Counted from the stretch's first letter, positions 7,583 to 18,153 are shown. The stretch: 40,808 nucleotides of DNA from Sphingomonas palustris (GCA_026225215.1 JAMFSI010000101.1:1-40808), one strand, 5' to 3'. Made by a program: numbers and translations. Notes: a model not told the origin generated them from the sequence alone.

Positions 7583-8734
7583 ATGAACTGGCGCGACATG
7601 GGGTCGCACCGCTCTTTCTTTCGGATTTCATCCCTTATCCTGCCGCTGGGATTGCTGCCAGCCCTGATCGGCTGCCACGGCGCCAGTGACCCGACCCTTT
7701 TGAGTCCAGCCGCGCTGGCCGCCGTTACCGCCAAGCCCGACGCGCCGCGCGAGGCGCTGGCCCGCGCGGTCGATGCGCTGTTTACCGATAGCGACGTCGG
7801 TGAAACCCGCGCCGTGGTGATCCTGCACAATGGCCGGATCGTCGCCGAGCGCTACGCCCCGGGCTATGACCGCAAGACGCGGATGCTGGGCTGGTCGATG
7901 GCGAAAAGCGTGACCGGGGTGATGGTCGGCTTTCTCGTCGCCGATGGTCGGCTGCGGCTGGAGCAGGCGGCGCCGGTGCCGCTGTGGCAGCGCCCCGGCG
8001 ATCCACGCGGCGAAATCGCCTTGCGGCAATTGCTGCAAATGCGTTCGGGCCTGCGTCACCACGAGGATACCGCGTCGCTCTCCGAATCGGATACCGTCCG
8101 CATGTTGTTTGCCGACGGGCGCGACGACATGGCCGCTTACGCCGAGGCCCAGCCGCTGGCGGCGGTGCCGGGCAGCCGCTGGCTCTATTCGACCGCGACG
8201 GCGGTGATCCTGTCCGACATTGCCGCGCGCGCACTGACCGACAGCCACGATCCCAAAGTCCGCCAGGCCGCGGTCTCCGAATATTTGCGCACCCGGCTGT
8301 TCGAGCCCTTGGGCATGCGCTCGGCGGTGCCCGAATTCGACGCCGCCGGCACCATGATCGGCGGCAGCATGATCACCGCCACCGCGCGCGACTGGGGCAA
8401 ATTCGGCGAATTCCTGCGCAATGACGGCGCCGTACATGGCGCCCAGATCTTGCCGCGAAGCTGGGTCCAGTTCATGACCAGCCCCGCCCCCGGCAATCCC
8501 GGCTATGGCGCGCAGCTGTGGCTCAATGCGCCCCAATCGGGCGGCCATGAGGAACTGTTCCCCGGTCGCGCGCCGGCCAGCCTGTTCGCCTGCATCGGTC
8601 ACCTTGGCCAATATGTGCTGGTCTCCCCCGAGCAGCACTTGACCGTGGTCCGCCTCGGCAAGACCGACAATGACAAACGCGACGCGCTACGTGCCCGGCT
8701 GGGCGATGTGGTGGAGCTGTTCCAGAAGAGTTAA
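7583..8734 (+). CDS. Serine hydrolase, class C beta-lactamase fold, predicted lipoprotein
   Basis: This is a 383-residue protein with an N-terminal signal and a lipobox (ALIGC, Cys31), so it is probably lipid-anchored in the periplasm. The beta-lactamase/DD-peptidase fold is shown by SMAK (Ser105-Lys108, the SxxK nucleophile motif), LLQMRSGLRHHED, LYSTATAVILSDI at the place of the YxN motif, and GHLGQYVLVSP near the C-terminus for the third (HxG/KTG) motif. Such proteins are usually esterases or peptidases; true beta-lactamase activity cannot be inferred. ATG 7583 is used; ATG 7598 would give an equally good signal peptide. It is divergent from the small membrane protein and converges with the CDF gene after 15 bases. 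Confidence 0.88.
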   Translation: MNWRDMGSHRSFFRISSLILPLGLLPALIGCHGASDPTLLSPAALAAVTAKPDAPREALARAVDALFTDSDVGETRAVVILHNGRIVAERYAPGYDRKTRMLGWSMAKSVTGVMVGFLVADGRLRLEQAAPVPLWQRPGDPRGEIALRQLLQMRSGLRHHEDTASLSESDTVRMLFADGRDDMAAYAEAQPLAAVPGSRWLYSTATAVILSDIAARALTDSHDPKVRQAAVSEYLRTRLFEPLGMRSAVPEFDAAGTMIGGSMITATARDWGKFGEFLRNDGAVHGAQILPRSWVQFMTSPAPGNPGYGAQLWLNAPQSGGHEELFPGRAPASLFACIGHLGQYVLVSPEQHLTVVRLGKTDNDKRDALRARLGDVVELFQKS

Positions 8735-8749
8735 TGGCATGCAGGCGGA

Positions 8750-9694
8750 CTAAGCCGCCTCTTCGCCGCCCAACTCGTCCCGCGCCGCTATGCCGCGTTC
8801 GTCGACATGGCCTTCGGGATCGGGATGGATCAGCACTTCCACCTCGGGAAATTCGGCGGCGATCTTCGCCTCCAATTCATCCATCACCCGATGCGCGTGA
8901 CGCACCGACATATTGCCATCGACCCAGACGTGGAACTGCACGAAATCGCGATTGCCCGAGGTGCGGGTGCGTAAGTCATGGACCCCGCGCAGTTCCGGGT
9001 GACGGCTCAATACCTCGAGAAAATGCGCCTTTTTCTCGGACGGCCATTCGCGATCCATCAGCTGGGTCACGGCATTGTGCGAAGCCTGCCAGGCGCCCCA
9101 GCCCAGCCACAACGCGATCCCCAGGCCGAACAGCGGATCGGCATGCGCGATTCCGGCATATTGGTCGAGCGCAAGCGCGGCGATCACCGCGATATTGACC
9201 AGGAGGTCCGCCTGATAATGGATATGATCGGTGGCGATGGCGAGACTGGACGTGCGCCGGATGACATGGCGTTGCCACGCCAGCAGCGCCAGCGTGCCGG
9301 CGATGCCGATCAGCGAAACGACAATACCATCGCCAGCCGCGCTGGTGCGCTCGTGCGTGAAGAATTGGGTGGCGGCGTGAACCCCGAGGCCGAGCGCCGA
9401 AAACGCGATCAGCACCGCTTGCAGCATCGCCGACAGCGCCTCGGCCTTGCCGTGGCCGAAGCGGTGGTTGCGGTCGGCGGGCTGCCCCGCGATCCACACT
9501 CCCGCCAGCGTTGCCACGCTCGAAATCAAGTCCAGCCCGGTATCGGCAAGACTGCCGAGCATTGCCGTGGAGCCGGTATGCCAGGCGGCCCAGCTCTTGA
9601 TCACCAGCAACAGCGCCGCCATCGCGATGCTGGCGAGCGCCGCGCTTTTGTTCAACGAGGTATCGGCGGCAAGTCCAGACGCTGGCGGGTTCAT
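8750..9694 (-). CDS. Cation diffusion facilitator family metal exporter (FieF/YiiP-like)
   Basis: This 314-residue protein has about six membrane segments and a cytoplasmic C-terminal domain, and exports divalent metals (Zn, Fe or Cd class) in exchange for protons. The transport site of YiiP is conserved: D51 and D55 in SLADTGLDL on TM2, and H158 and D162 in HIHYQAD on TM5. The loop motif RFGHGKAEAL is also typical. The C-terminal domain contains VDGNMSVRHAHRVMDELE, the His-containing metal-regulatory region. Its ATG overlaps the TGA of pdxH (ATGA), so it is translated from the pdxH message. The metal cannot be decided by reading alone. Confidence 0.93.
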   Translation of the reverse strand: MNPPASGLAADTSLNKSAALASIAMAALLLVIKSWAAWHTGSTAMLGSLADTGLDLISSVATLAGVWIAGQPADRNHRFGHGKAEALSAMLQAVLIAFSALGLGVHAATQFFTHERTSAAGDGIVVSLIGIAGTLALLAWQRHVIRRTSSLAIATDHIHYQADLLVNIAVIAALALDQYAGIAHADPLFGLGIALWLGWGAWQASHNAVTQLMDREWPSEKKAHFLEVLSRHPELRGVHDLRTRTSGNRDFVQFHVWVDGNMSVRHAHRVMDELEAKIAAEFPEVEVLIHPDPEGHVDERGIAARDELGGEEAA

Positions 9695-10374
9695 GGATAA
9701 AGCAACGTGCTGACCCAGCCGCCCGGCGCGCTGTCAGCCCGGAGAAAGCGCCGCCGCTCATGGAGGCGGTGCGGCCGATCGATCCAGAATTCGATCGCCT
9801 CGGGGGTGACCAGATAGCCATGCCAGTGCGACGGTCGGGGAATAGGCTGACCCGCATAGCGTGCGCCGACATCCTCATATCGCGCCATGAAGGTCGCACG
9901 GCTGTCGAGCGGCGCGGATTGATCCGAGGCCAGCGCGCCGAGCTGCGAATCGCGCGCGCGGCTGGCAAAATAGGCGTCCGCCTCGGCATCGCTGACCGGC
10001 GACACCGCTCCCTCGATACGGATCTGGCGGCGTAGCGTTTTCCAGTGGAACAGCAGCGCGACCTGGGAATTGGCGGTGATTTCACTGCCCTTGCGGCTGC
10101 GACTATTGGTATAAAACACGAAGCCACCGCGCGCGCCGTGCTGCGGACCATGCCCCTTCAACAGCACCATCCGCACCGAGGGTAGCCCGGCGGGGGTTGC
10201 CGTGGCCAAGGCCATGGCGTTGGCATCGTTGGGCTCTGCCGCCCGAGCCTCGGCGAACCAGTGGTCGAATAAGGCAAAAGGATCCCCCGGGGGGATCGCT
10301 TCGCTCGCCATCTGGGCTTCGCTGGCAGGATCTGTGGCTATCGTCAGGGGGCCAGATATCGGGGGAGTGGACAT
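9691..10374 (-). CDS. pdxH: Pyridoxamine 5'-phosphate oxidase
   Basis: This FMN enzyme oxidises PNP or PMP to pyridoxal 5'-phosphate, the last step of PLP synthesis and salvage. The 227-residue protein shows the order NAMALATATPAGLPSVRMVLLKG, FVFYTNSRSRKGSEI (phosphate/FMN-binding), ALLFHWKTLRRQIRIEG, SRARDSQLGALASDQSAPL, and the C-terminal EFWIDRPHRLHERRRF and TLLYP, all typical of PdxH. I start it at ATG 10374 (MSTPPIS). The open frame extends upstream, but that stretch is low-complexity and unlike the family. It heads a two-gene unit with the CDF exporter and diverges from the dnaJ-like gene across 145 bases. Confidence 0.94.
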   Translation of the reverse strand: MSTPPISGPLTIATDPASEAQMASEAIPPGDPFALFDHWFAEARAAEPNDANAMALATATPAGLPSVRMVLLKGHGPQHGARGGFVFYTNSRSRKGSEITANSQVALLFHWKTLRRQIRIEGAVSPVSDAEADAYFASRARDSQLGALASDQSAPLDSRATFMARYEDVGARYAGQPIPRPSHWHGYLVTPEAIEFWIDRPHRLHERRRFLRADSAPGGWVSTLLYP

Positions 10375-10519
10375 AGCCGACAGCCATAGCCGGCCCAGAT
10401 CGAGGAGGAAAGGCGAAGCTGCGAACGGGCGGTGGCAGCAAACTGCTGAAAATTCGGGGCTGTGTCTAGCCGAGCGGGGCTTGCCGAGCGGGCCTCGCAC
10501 ACCTAGCTATGGGGCCATT

Positions 10520-11452
10520 ATGGCAACAGACCCTTATTCCCTGCTTGGCGTAGCACGCGGCGCCAGCGAGAAGGACATCAAGTCGGCGTATCGCAAGCTC
10601 GCCAAGGAGCTTCACCCCGACAAGAACAAGGATAATCCCAAGGCAACCGAGCGTTTTTCGGAAGTCACGCGGGCTTATGACTTGCTATCCGATGCCGACA
10701 AGCGCGCCCGCTTCGATCGCGGCGAAATCGATATCGATGGCAATCCAATCGGCTTTGGAGGTGCGGGCTTCGGCGGCGGGGGTGGAGGATTTGACCGTTC
10801 GCAGCGCGGCTTCGGCGGCGGCGCGGATATCGAAGGCATCGATCTGGGCGATATTTTCGGGGGAATCTTCGGCGGCGGCCGGGGTGGCGGGATGGGCGGC
10901 GACCCGTTCGGTGGCCAGCGCCGGGCTCCGCCGCGCGGCGGCAATGCCCAATACCGGCTGACGGTGTCGCTGCCCGATGCCGCCACCGGCGCCAGCCAGC
11001 GCATCACCCTGTCCGATGGCAAGACCATCGATCTCAAGCTGCCCGCCGGTGTCGAGGACGGCACCCAGATGCGCCTCGCCGGCAAGGGCGAGGCCGGCCC
11101 CGGCGGAAACGGCGATGCGCTGGTGACGATCACCCTGGCGCCTCATCCGTTTTTCAAAAAGGACGGCGATACCGTTCGCCTCGATCTGCCGATCACGCTC
11201 GACGAAGCGGTGAACGGCGCCCGGGTCAAAGTGCCGACAGTCGAAGGCGCGGTGATGCTGACGGTGGCGCCGGGCAGCAGTTCGGGCCGAACGCTGCGGT
11301 TGAAAGGCCGGGGCTTCACCCGCAAGGACGGCTCACGCGGCGATCAGCTGGTAACCTTGGAAATCGCCTTGCCCGAAGGCGACGCGGATCTGGCGCATCG
11401 CCTGGAAGGCTGGCACGACCCCCGCGACTTGCGCGAAAAGTTCGGAATCTGA
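10520..11452 (+). CDS. DnaJ/CbpA-like J-domain co-chaperone (no zinc finger)
   Basis: The 310-residue protein has an N-terminal J domain (MATDPYSLLGVARGASEKDI onward) with the HPD motif at residues 32-34, a long Gly/Phe-rich linker (about residues 74-140, with GGGGGGF and GGRGGGMGG), and the two-barrel DnaJ C-terminal domain (QYRLTVSLPDAATG; LKLPAGVEDGTQMRLAGKG). There is no CxxCxGxG zinc-finger region, which makes it a class B (CbpA/DjlA-type soluble) co-chaperone stimulating DnaK rather than canonical DnaJ. The start is ATG 10520. It is followed by yihY and fabI in the same direction, with 24 bases to yihY, so a three-gene unit is plausible. Confidence 0.93.
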   Translation: MATDPYSLLGVARGASEKDIKSAYRKLAKELHPDKNKDNPKATERFSEVTRAYDLLSDADKRARFDRGEIDIDGNPIGFGGAGFGGGGGGFDRSQRGFGGGADIEGIDLGDIFGGIFGGGRGGGMGGDPFGGQRRAPPRGGNAQYRLTVSLPDAATGASQRITLSDGKTIDLKLPAGVEDGTQMRLAGKGEAGPGGNGDALVTITLAPHPFFKKDGDTVRLDLPITLDEAVNGARVKVPTVEGAVMLTVAPGSSSGRTLRLKGRGFTRKDGSRGDQLVTLEIALPEGDADLAHRLEGWHDPRDLREKFGI

Positions 11453-11476
11453 GGCGCTGCTCCTCATGACGGCCCG

Positions 11477-12529
11477 ATGACGGGTTTGGAGCGCGGTCGC
11501 AGCCCCTCGGGCGATCGCGCATCCGGATTACACCCGGCCCAACCCGTTTCGCCCGAGGCACGGCGACGCGCGGCGCTACGCTGGCGCGACGATTTGCAGG
11601 ATGCGTTCGAGCAACACGTCGGCCCCGGCACGCGCGTCTTCATCGTCCTGCGCCGGGTGGTCATCGGCGTCTGGGAGGACGGCTTCATTCACGCCGGAAA
11701 TCTCGCCTATATGGGCATTCTGGCGCTGTTTCCGTTTTTCATCACCGTCGGCGCGGTGTTTTCCGCGCTCGGCGAGGGCGGGGAACGCGCTGCCTCAGTC
11801 GATGCCTTTCTGGTCGCGCTGCCCCATGTCGTCGCCCGCGCGCTGGCGCCCGTCGCGCATGATGTGATCATTGCGCGGCATGGCTGGCTGCTGTGGGCGG
11901 GCGGCGTGATCGGTCTGTGGACGGTATCGAGCCTGATCGAGACGATCCGCGATATCCTGCACCGCGCTTACGGCGTCCCGCTGACCAGCGCGGTATGGCG
12001 CTACCGGCTGTTTTCGATCGCGATGATCGTCGCGGCGGTGATCCTGCTGCTACTGTCGCTTTACGCGCAAGTGGCGATCGCCAGCGCGCGCGAGTTGATC
12101 GATGCCCGCCTGCCGCATCTCGCTTATCTCAACAGCGGCCTGGATCTGTCGCGGATGATCCCGGCGGCGGTGCTGTTCGGCTCGATCTATCTGTTACTCT
12201 TTTCCCTCACTCCGGCCGATTATCGTCGCGGCCACTACCCGAAATGGCCCGGCGCTTTGCTGGTTACGGTGTGGTGGGGCGTGGTCAGCATCATCCTGCC
12301 ATTGCTTCTGCGCTTTATTTTCAAGTACGACCTGACTTACGGCAGCCTCGCCGGGGTGATGATCTCGCTTTTCTTTTTCTGGCTGGTGGGCCTAGGGGTG
12401 GTGACCGGAGCCGAATTGAACGCCGCGCTGGCGGAATCACCCGAGGAGCGCGACATGCTGGGACACACGAACGAACGAGCGCGCGATAAGGCGCGCCATC
12501 AGGGAATAAGACAGGAAGACAACGAATGA
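11477..12529 (+). CDS. YihY/BrkB family inner-membrane protein
   Basis: This 350-residue polytopic protein has a soluble N-terminus (about 70 residues) followed by the family's typical start NLAYMGILALFPFFITVGAVF, with about six membrane segments and the motifs SLIETIRDILHRAYGV, SLTPADYRRGHYPKWPGAL and TYGSLAGVMISLFFFWLVG. Once annotated as ribonuclease BN (a misassignment), the YihY/BrkB family has no settled function. The C-terminal tail is charged and cytoplasmic. Its TGA overlaps the ATG of fabI (ATGA), indicating coupled translation with an essential lipid-synthesis gene. Confidence 0.92.
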   Translation: MTGLERGRSPSGDRASGLHPAQPVSPEARRRAALRWRDDLQDAFEQHVGPGTRVFIVLRRVVIGVWEDGFIHAGNLAYMGILALFPFFITVGAVFSALGEGGERAASVDAFLVALPHVVARALAPVAHDVIIARHGWLLWAGGVIGLWTVSSLIETIRDILHRAYGVPLTSAVWRYRLFSIAMIVAAVILLLLSLYAQVAIASARELIDARLPHLAYLNSGLDLSRMIPAAVLFGSIYLLLFSLTPADYRRGHYPKWPGALLVTVWWGVVSIILPLLLRFIFKYDLTYGSLAGVMISLFFFWLVGLGVVTGAELNAALAESPEERDMLGHTNERARDKARHQGIRQEDNE

Positions 12530-13329
12530 CGGGATTGATGCAGGGCAAGCGCGGCCTGATCATGGGGCTTGCCAACGACAAGTCACTGGCCTGGGGCATC
12601 GCCAAAAAGCTGCATGAACAAGGAGCCGAACTGGCCTTCTCCTACCAGGGCGAGGCGCTGGAAAAGCGCGTCCGCCCGCTGGCGGAAAGCCTCGGCAGCG
12701 ATTTTCTGATCGAATGCGATGTTTCCGACATGGCGGCGCTGGATGCCTCCTTCGCCACGCTGGCGGCGCGCTGGCCGACGATCGACTTCGTCGTCCACGC
12801 CATCGGCTTTTCCGATAAGAACCAACTGCGCGGTCGCTTTTACGACACCACGCTCGATAATTTCCTGATGACCATGAACATCTCGGCTTACAGTCTGGTC
12901 GCGGTGACGCAGCGCGCGCGGCCGATGATGGCCGCTGGCGGCGCGATCCTGACGCTGACCTATTATGGCGCCGAAAAGGTCGTGCCACATTACAATGTCA
13001 TGGGCGTGGCCAAGGCGGCGCTGGAAACCAGCGTCAAATATCTCGCCAACGATCTCGGGCCCGAGGCGATCCGGGTCAACGCGATCTCGGCCGGACCGAT
13101 CCAGACGCTGGCGGCGCGCGGCATCGGCGATTTCAATTACATCCTGAAATGGAACCAGCTGAATTCGCCGCTCCGCCGCAACGTCACGATCGAGGATGTC
13201 GGCGGTGCCGCGCTCTATCTGCTGTCCGATCTGTCGGTCGGGGTGACCGGCGAGATCCACCACGTCGATGGCGGGTATAATGTGATCGGGATGAAGCAGG
13301 AGGATGCGCCGGATATTGCTTTGGTTTGA
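12526..13329 (+). CDS. fabI: Enoyl-[acyl-carrier-protein] reductase (NADH), FabI type
   Basis: This enzyme catalyses the final reduction in each round of type II fatty acid elongation. The 267-residue SDR protein carries the FabI-specific nucleotide motif GLANDKSLAWGIA, HAIGFSDK, and catalytic Tyr146, Tyr156 and Lys163 (YYGAEKVVPHYNVMGVAK), which match E. coli FabI numbering exactly. SAGPIQTLAARGI covers the substrate-binding flap. It is the last gene of the dnaJ-like/yihY/fabI run and is followed by the structured intergenic element at 13349. Confidence 0.96.
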   Translation: MTGLMQGKRGLIMGLANDKSLAWGIAKKLHEQGAELAFSYQGEALEKRVRPLAESLGSDFLIECDVSDMAALDASFATLAARWPTIDFVVHAIGFSDKNQLRGRFYDTTLDNFLMTMNISAYSLVAVTQRARPMMAAGGAILTLTYYGAEKVVPHYNVMGVAKAALETSVKYLANDLGPEAIRVNAISAGPIQTLAARGIGDFNYILKWNQLNSPLRRNVTIEDVGGAALYLLSDLSVGVTGEIHHVDGGYNVIGMKQEDAPDIALV

Positions 13330-13348
13330 GGGGTTTTGAAGAGGTTAG

Positions 13349-13532
13349 GGGTAGGTTTCTGGGGCCATCGCCCCAGACCCCGTTCCTGTCGTCGTTTGGT
13401 GCCATTCGTCATTGCGTAACGTATCAGCGCCGCAGGCTATATGGCCGCTTCGCGGCGTTGCGCTGAGGCTGGATAGTAGCGTGAGGACGACATTAATGGG
13501 AGCGCGAGGGCAATGGCCCTCGCACCTTACCC
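13349..13532. repeat. Four-helix composite element, copy 1 (between fabI and hemB)
   Basis: Order of parts: outer arm GGGTA (13349-13353); hairpin A, TCTGGGGC/GCCCCAGA (13358-13377); inner stem arm TGTCGTC (13387-13393); about 92 bases of cargo containing its own TCAGCGC/GCGCTGA stem; inner arm GACGACA (13486-13492); hairpin B, GCGAGGGC/GCCCTCGC (13504-13523); closing outer arm TACCC (13528-13532). The same order occurs at 15133 and 20803. The two hairpins alone could be terminators. The rest of 13330-13570 holds no gene. Confidence 0.7.
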
Positions 13533-13546
13533 TTTCGCTCTACTAG

Positions 13547-14569
<1,023 letters not shown>

Positions 14570-14572
14570 TCG

Positions 14573-15130
14573 ATGACTCACCGCCCGGACGTCTCGATTC
14601 TGCCCTTTCGCGGCAAATATCCCCGCATTCACGAGTCGGCCTACATCGCCCCCGGCTGCCGGATCATCGGCGATGTCGAGATCGGCCCCGAGGCCAGCGT
14701 CTGGTATAATTGCGTAATCCGGGGCGACGCCAACCGCATCGTCATCGGCGCGCGCACCAACATCCAGGACGGCAGCGTCGTCCATTGCGACAGTCCCAAG
14801 CTGCAACGCCCCGAAGGCTTCCCCACGATCATCGGCGACGACGTGCTGATCGGTCACCTCGCCATGGTCCACGGCTGCATCCTCGAAGACCGCGCCTTCG
14901 TCGGCCTCGGCGCGATCGTCATGGACGGCTGCCGCATCGCCTCGGACGGCATGCTGGCCGCTGGCGCGATGCTGTCGCCTAACAAAGTGATCGAATCACG
15001 GCAATTATGGATGGGCCGACCAGCTAAATATGCGCGGGACCTGACCGACGCGGCGCTCGCGGATATGCAGCGTGGCGTGCAGGGCTATGTGCAGAACGCC
15101 AAGTTGCATTTGGCGGAGCAAAATAGCTAA
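14573..15130 (+). CDS. Gamma-carbonic anhydrase family protein (left-handed beta-helix)
   Basis: The 185-residue protein is built of hexapeptide repeats (IIGDVEIGPEASVWYNCVIRGD and similar). It retains the gamma-CA residues R50, D52 and Q65 and the metal ligands H71 (VVHCDS), H95 and H100 (GHLAMVHGC) with the canonical five-residue spacing of the last two. It may be a carbonic anhydrase or a related PaaY/YrdA-type protein whose activity is uncertain. The C-terminal helix (LADMQRGVQGYVQNAKLH) is typical of trimeric members. It follows hemB directly and ends just before structured element copy 2. Confidence 0.92.
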   Translation: MTHRPDVSILPFRGKYPRIHESAYIAPGCRIIGDVEIGPEASVWYNCVIRGDANRIVIGARTNIQDGSVVHCDSPKLQRPEGFPTIIGDDVLIGHLAMVHGCILEDRAFVGLGAIVMDGCRIASDGMLAAGAMLSPNKVIESRQLWMGRPAKYARDLTDAALADMQRGVQGYVQNAKLHLAEQNS

Positions 15131-15132
15131 GC

Positions 15133-15437
15133 GGATTAAGAGCGAAGATTCTGGGGCCAAAGGCCCCAGACCCCATGCCGTCTTCCGACGTTTATATCGG
15201 CTCTGGCGGCATCGCCGTGTATCTCTCACCGTCCTCCCTGAGCTTGTCGAAGGGCTGCTTGCTTTTGATCGTTGACCAAGAAGAAGGGCAGTCCTCGACA
15301 AGCTCAGGACAGATGGAAAGAGAAAACGGGCATCTCAACGATGAGGTGACAAACCACGGCGAGGCAAACGCTCGCTCTCGCCGGAAGACGTAAGGGGAGC
15401 GCGAGGGCCGCTGGCCCTCGCACCTTAACCTTAATCC
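15133..15437. repeat. Four-helix composite element, copy 2 (between gamma-CA and clpA)
   Basis: Outer arm GGATTAAG (15133-15140) pairs perfectly with CTTAATCC (15430-15437). Hairpin A is TCTGGGGCC/GGCCCCAGA (15150-15170, loop AAA). The inner stem is CGTCTTCCG (15179-15187) with CGGAAGACG (15382-15390). Hairpin B is GCGAGGGCC/GGCCCTCGC (15401-15421, loop GCT). The cargo between the inner arms includes the dispersed ~80-base paired repeat at 15231. The element fills the whole interval between two converging genes and ends one base before the clpA stop codon. No gene is visible in it. Confidence 0.75.
15231..15310. repeat. GAGCTTGTCGAAG paired inverted repeat, copy a
   Basis: CCTGAGCTTGTCGAAGGGCTG on the left and CAGTCCTCGACAAGCTCAGGA on the right form an imperfect inverted repeat around about 35 bases. 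It is nested inside composite element copy 2, so it probably inserted there. Other copies are at 23207, 26654 and 37845. Confidence 0.8.
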
Positions 15438-17810
15438 CTATTTCTCCCCGTTATCCTCGCCTTCCGGCTCGGCCCGAGACTTGCCTTTAGCCACCGGCGG
15501 CTTTTTCCGATCGGCGCGTTTCACCAGCTTTGGTGCAGCAGGCGTCAGTTCGAAGCTCAAAGCGTCGTCCTTGAGTGAGACATGCACTTCGCCGCCATTT
15601 GCCAGTTTGCCGAACAGCAGTTCCTCGGCCAGCGGCTTCTTGACCTTTTCCTGGATCACCCGCGACATCGGTCGCGCGCCGTAGAGCTTGTCGTAGCCGC
15701 GTTCGCCCAACCACGCGCGGGCGTCGCTGTCGAACTGGATATGGACGTTCTGATCGGCCAACTGCAATTCGAGCTGGAGGATGAACTTGTCCACCACCCG
15801 GCTGATGACGGCGGTCGGCAGGTAGGAGAACGGCACGATCGCATCGAGCCGGTTACGGAATTCGGGCGAGAACATCTGCTTGACCGCTTCGTCGCCGGCA
15901 TCTTCCTTGGAGACATCGCCGAAACCGATGCCCGACCGGGTCATATCCGAGGCGCCCGCATTGGTGGTCATCACCAGCACGACATTGCGGAAATCGACGG
16001 TCTTGCCGTGATGATCGGTCAGCCGGCCATTATCCATCACCTGGAGCAGGATGTTGAACAGGTCGGCGTGCGCCTTTTCGATTTCATCGAGCAACAGCAC
16101 GCAATGCGGTTGCTGATCGATGGCATCGGTAAGCAGCCCGCCCTGGTCGAAACCGACATAGCCCGGGGGGGCGCCGATCAAGCGCGAGACGCTGTGACGC
16201 TCCATATATTCCGACATGTCGAAGCGCTGCAGCGGGATGCCCATGATATCGGCAAGCTGCCGCGCGACTTCGGTCTTGCCGACGCCGGTGGGGCCGGAAA
16301 ACAGAAAGCTGCCGATCGGCTTGTCGGGATCGCGGAGGCCGGCACGGCTCAGCTTCATGGCGCTGGCCAGCACCTCGATCGCCTTGTCCTGGCCGAACAC
16401 CACGCGCTTGAGATCGCGCTCGAGATGCTCGAGTTGCTTCTTGTCGTCGCTCGACACCGATTTCGGTGGGATGCGCGCCATCGTCGCAATCACCGCTTCG
16501 ATCTCGCGCGCGGTGATCGTCTTCTTGCGCTTCGAGGGCGGCACCAGCATTTGCATCGCGCCGACTTCATCGATCACATCGATCGCCTTGTCGGGCAGCT
16601 TGCGGTCGTTGATGTAGCGCGCCGACAATTCCACCGCGGTCTTGATCGCATCGGGGGTGTATTTCACCTTGTGATGCTCTTCGAAGGCGGTGCGCAGACC
16701 CTTGAGGATCTTGATCGTGTCCTCGATGGTCGGCTCGTTGACATCGATCTTCTGGAAGCGCCGTAGCAGCGCGCGGTCCTTCTCGAAGTGGTTGCGGAAT
16801 TCCTTGTAGGTGGTCGAGCCGATGCAGCGGATGGTGCCGCCCGACAATGCCGGCTTGAGCAGGTTGGACGCGTCCATCGCCCCGCCGCTGGTCGCGCCAG
16901 CGCCGATCACGGTGTGGATTTCGTCGATGAACAGGATCGCATGCGGCATTTTTTCGAGTTCGTTGACGACCTGCTTCAGCCGTTCTTCGAAATCGCCGCG
17001 ATAACGCGTGCCCGCCAACAGGCTGCCCATGTCGAGCGAATAGATCACCGCCTCGGTCAAGACCTCGGGCACTTCGCCCTCGACGATCTTGCGCGCCAGC
17101 CCTTCGGCGATCGCGGTCTTGCCGACGCCGGGATCGCCGACATAGAGCGGGTTGTTCTTGCTGCGGCGGCACAGGATCTGGATGGTGCGATCGACTTCCG
17201 GGCCACGCCCGATCAGCGGATCGACCTTGCCCGCCAGCGCCTTGTCATTGAGGTTGACGGTGAACTGGTCGAGCGCCGAATCCTTCTTGGCGCCCTTGGC
17301 TTCGCTCTTGTCTTCGCTGTGATGCGGTTCGGCTTCGGCGCCCTTGGGGCTTTTATCCTCGACGCGGCGACCACCCTTGCCGATGCCGTGGCTGATGAAG
17401 CTCACCGCGTCGAGCCGGCTCATGTCCTGCTGCTGGAGGAAATAGACCGCATAGGAATCGCGCTCGGAAAACAGCGCCACCAGCACATTGGCGCCGGTGA
17501 CCGTATCCTTGCCCGAACTCTGCACATGCAGGATCGCGCGCTGGATCACCCGCTGGAAACCGGCGGTGGGGGCAGGATCGCCCTTTTCCTTGGTTTTCAG
17601 CGACTGGTATTCCTGGTCGAGATATTGGCGCACGACATCGCCGAGATCGCCAAGGTCGACACCGCAAGCGGTCATCACCTGCGCCGCATCGGCGTCGTCG
17701 ATCAACGCCAGCAGCAAATGCTCCAGCGTGGCATATTCGTGGCTGCGTTCCGACGCCTGGGCGAGCGCGGCGTGCAGGGTTTTTTCAAGGCTTTGGGCGA
17801 AACTGGGCAT
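15438..17810 (-). CDS. clpA: ATP-dependent Clp protease ATP-binding subunit ClpA
   Basis: ClpA is a hexameric AAA+ unfoldase that feeds substrates, including N-degron proteins delivered by ClpS, to ClpP. The 790-residue protein has the ClpA-type N-domain ([27 protein letters not shown]), a charged linker (about residues 145-185), AAA-1 with [13 protein letters not shown] and [13 protein letters not shown], and AAA-2 with [13 protein letters not shown] and [10 protein letters not shown]. The C-terminus is Lys/Glu-rich. There are two adjacent in-frame ATGs (17813 and 17810); the second (MPSFA) matches the family and has better spacing from GAAGG. clpS, often next to clpA, is not present here. 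Confidence 0.95.
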   Translation of the reverse strand: MPSFAQSLEKTLHAALAQASERSHEYATLEHLLLALIDDADAAQVMTACGVDLGDLGDVVRQYLDQEYQSLKTKEKGDPAPTAGFQRVIQRAILHVQSSGKDTVTGANVLVALFSERDSYAVYFLQQQDMSRLDAVSFISHGIGKGGRRVEDKSPKGAEAEPHHSEDKSEAKGAKKDSALDQFTVNLNDKALAGKVDPLIGRGPEVDRTIQILCRRSKNNPLYVGDPGVGKTAIAEGLARKIVEGEVPEVLTEAVIYSLDMGSLLAGTRYRGDFEERLKQVVNELEKMPHAILFIDEIHTVIGAGATSGGAMDASNLLKPALSGGTIRCIGSTTYKEFRNHFEKDRALLRRFQKIDVNEPTIEDTIKILKGLRTAFEEHHKVKYTPDAIKTAVELSARYINDRKLPDKAIDVIDEVGAMQMLVPPSKRKKTITAREIEAVIATMARIPPKSVSSDDKKQLEHLERDLKRVVFGQDKAIEVLASAMKLSRAGLRDPDKPIGSFLFSGPTGVGKTEVARQLADIMGIPLQRFDMSEYMERHSVSRLIGAPPGYVGFDQGGLLTDAIDQQPHCVLLLDEIEKAHADLFNILLQVMDNGRLTDHHGKTVDFRNVVLVMTTNAGASDMTRSGIGFGDVSKEDAGDEAVKQMFSPEFRNRLDAIVPFSYLPTAVISRVVDKFILQLELQLADQNVHIQFDSDARAWLGERGYDKLYGARPMSRVIQEKVKKPLAEELLFGKLANGGEVHVSLKDDALSFELTPAAPKLVKRADRKKPPVAKGKSRAEPEGEDNGEK

Positions 17811-17937
17811 CATGCACCTTCGCTGGCTGGGGCCGCGGGCGTGATTGTCCCGGTGCCACGGTTGTCGAGATATAAGCGTGCTGGCTTAACCAGACATATA
17901 TGGTGCGCCCCGGCGCTTTGACGAGAGGGGCGCAAAT

Positions 17938-18153
17938 TCATTCGACTTTGCGCCCGAACAGCGCCTCCGCAGCCAGGCGATGCGCCGCGGATTTCTGCCG
18001 ATGCGCCGTCACCCGTGCGATCTCCGCCTCGAGCAACGTCACACGCTGGTCTAATTCATCCAGCGAATAACGGTCGAGGCTTTCCTGGCCGAGTTTGTGG
18101 GCCGCATCCTCGCGAGCACCGGCCAAGCCAATAGGGAGATCACCGTCCTCCAT
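17938..18153 (-). CDS. DUF1192 family small protein
   Basis: This 71-residue protein has an acidic start (MEDGDLPIGL), then LDRYSLDELDQRVTLLEAEIARV, a short coiled-coil-like heptad segment typical of DUF1192 (small alphaproteobacterial proteins of unknown function), and a basic C-terminus. It lies upstream of clpA on the same strand with a gap of about 127 bases and diverges from the quinone oxidoreductase gene. Confidence 0.8.
   Translation of the reverse strand: MEDGDLPIGLAGAREDAAHKLGQESLDRYSLDELDQRVTLLEAEIARVTAHRQKSAAHRLAAEALFGRKVE

Noticed and set aside
10377..10500. Longer N-terminus for PdxH
   Set aside because: The frame is open but the added residues are low in family resemblance and would use up the divergent promoter region.
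15438..17937. clpS near clpA
   Set aside because: The only small gene upstream is a DUF1192 protein, which lacks the ClpS core; clpS must be elsewhere if present.
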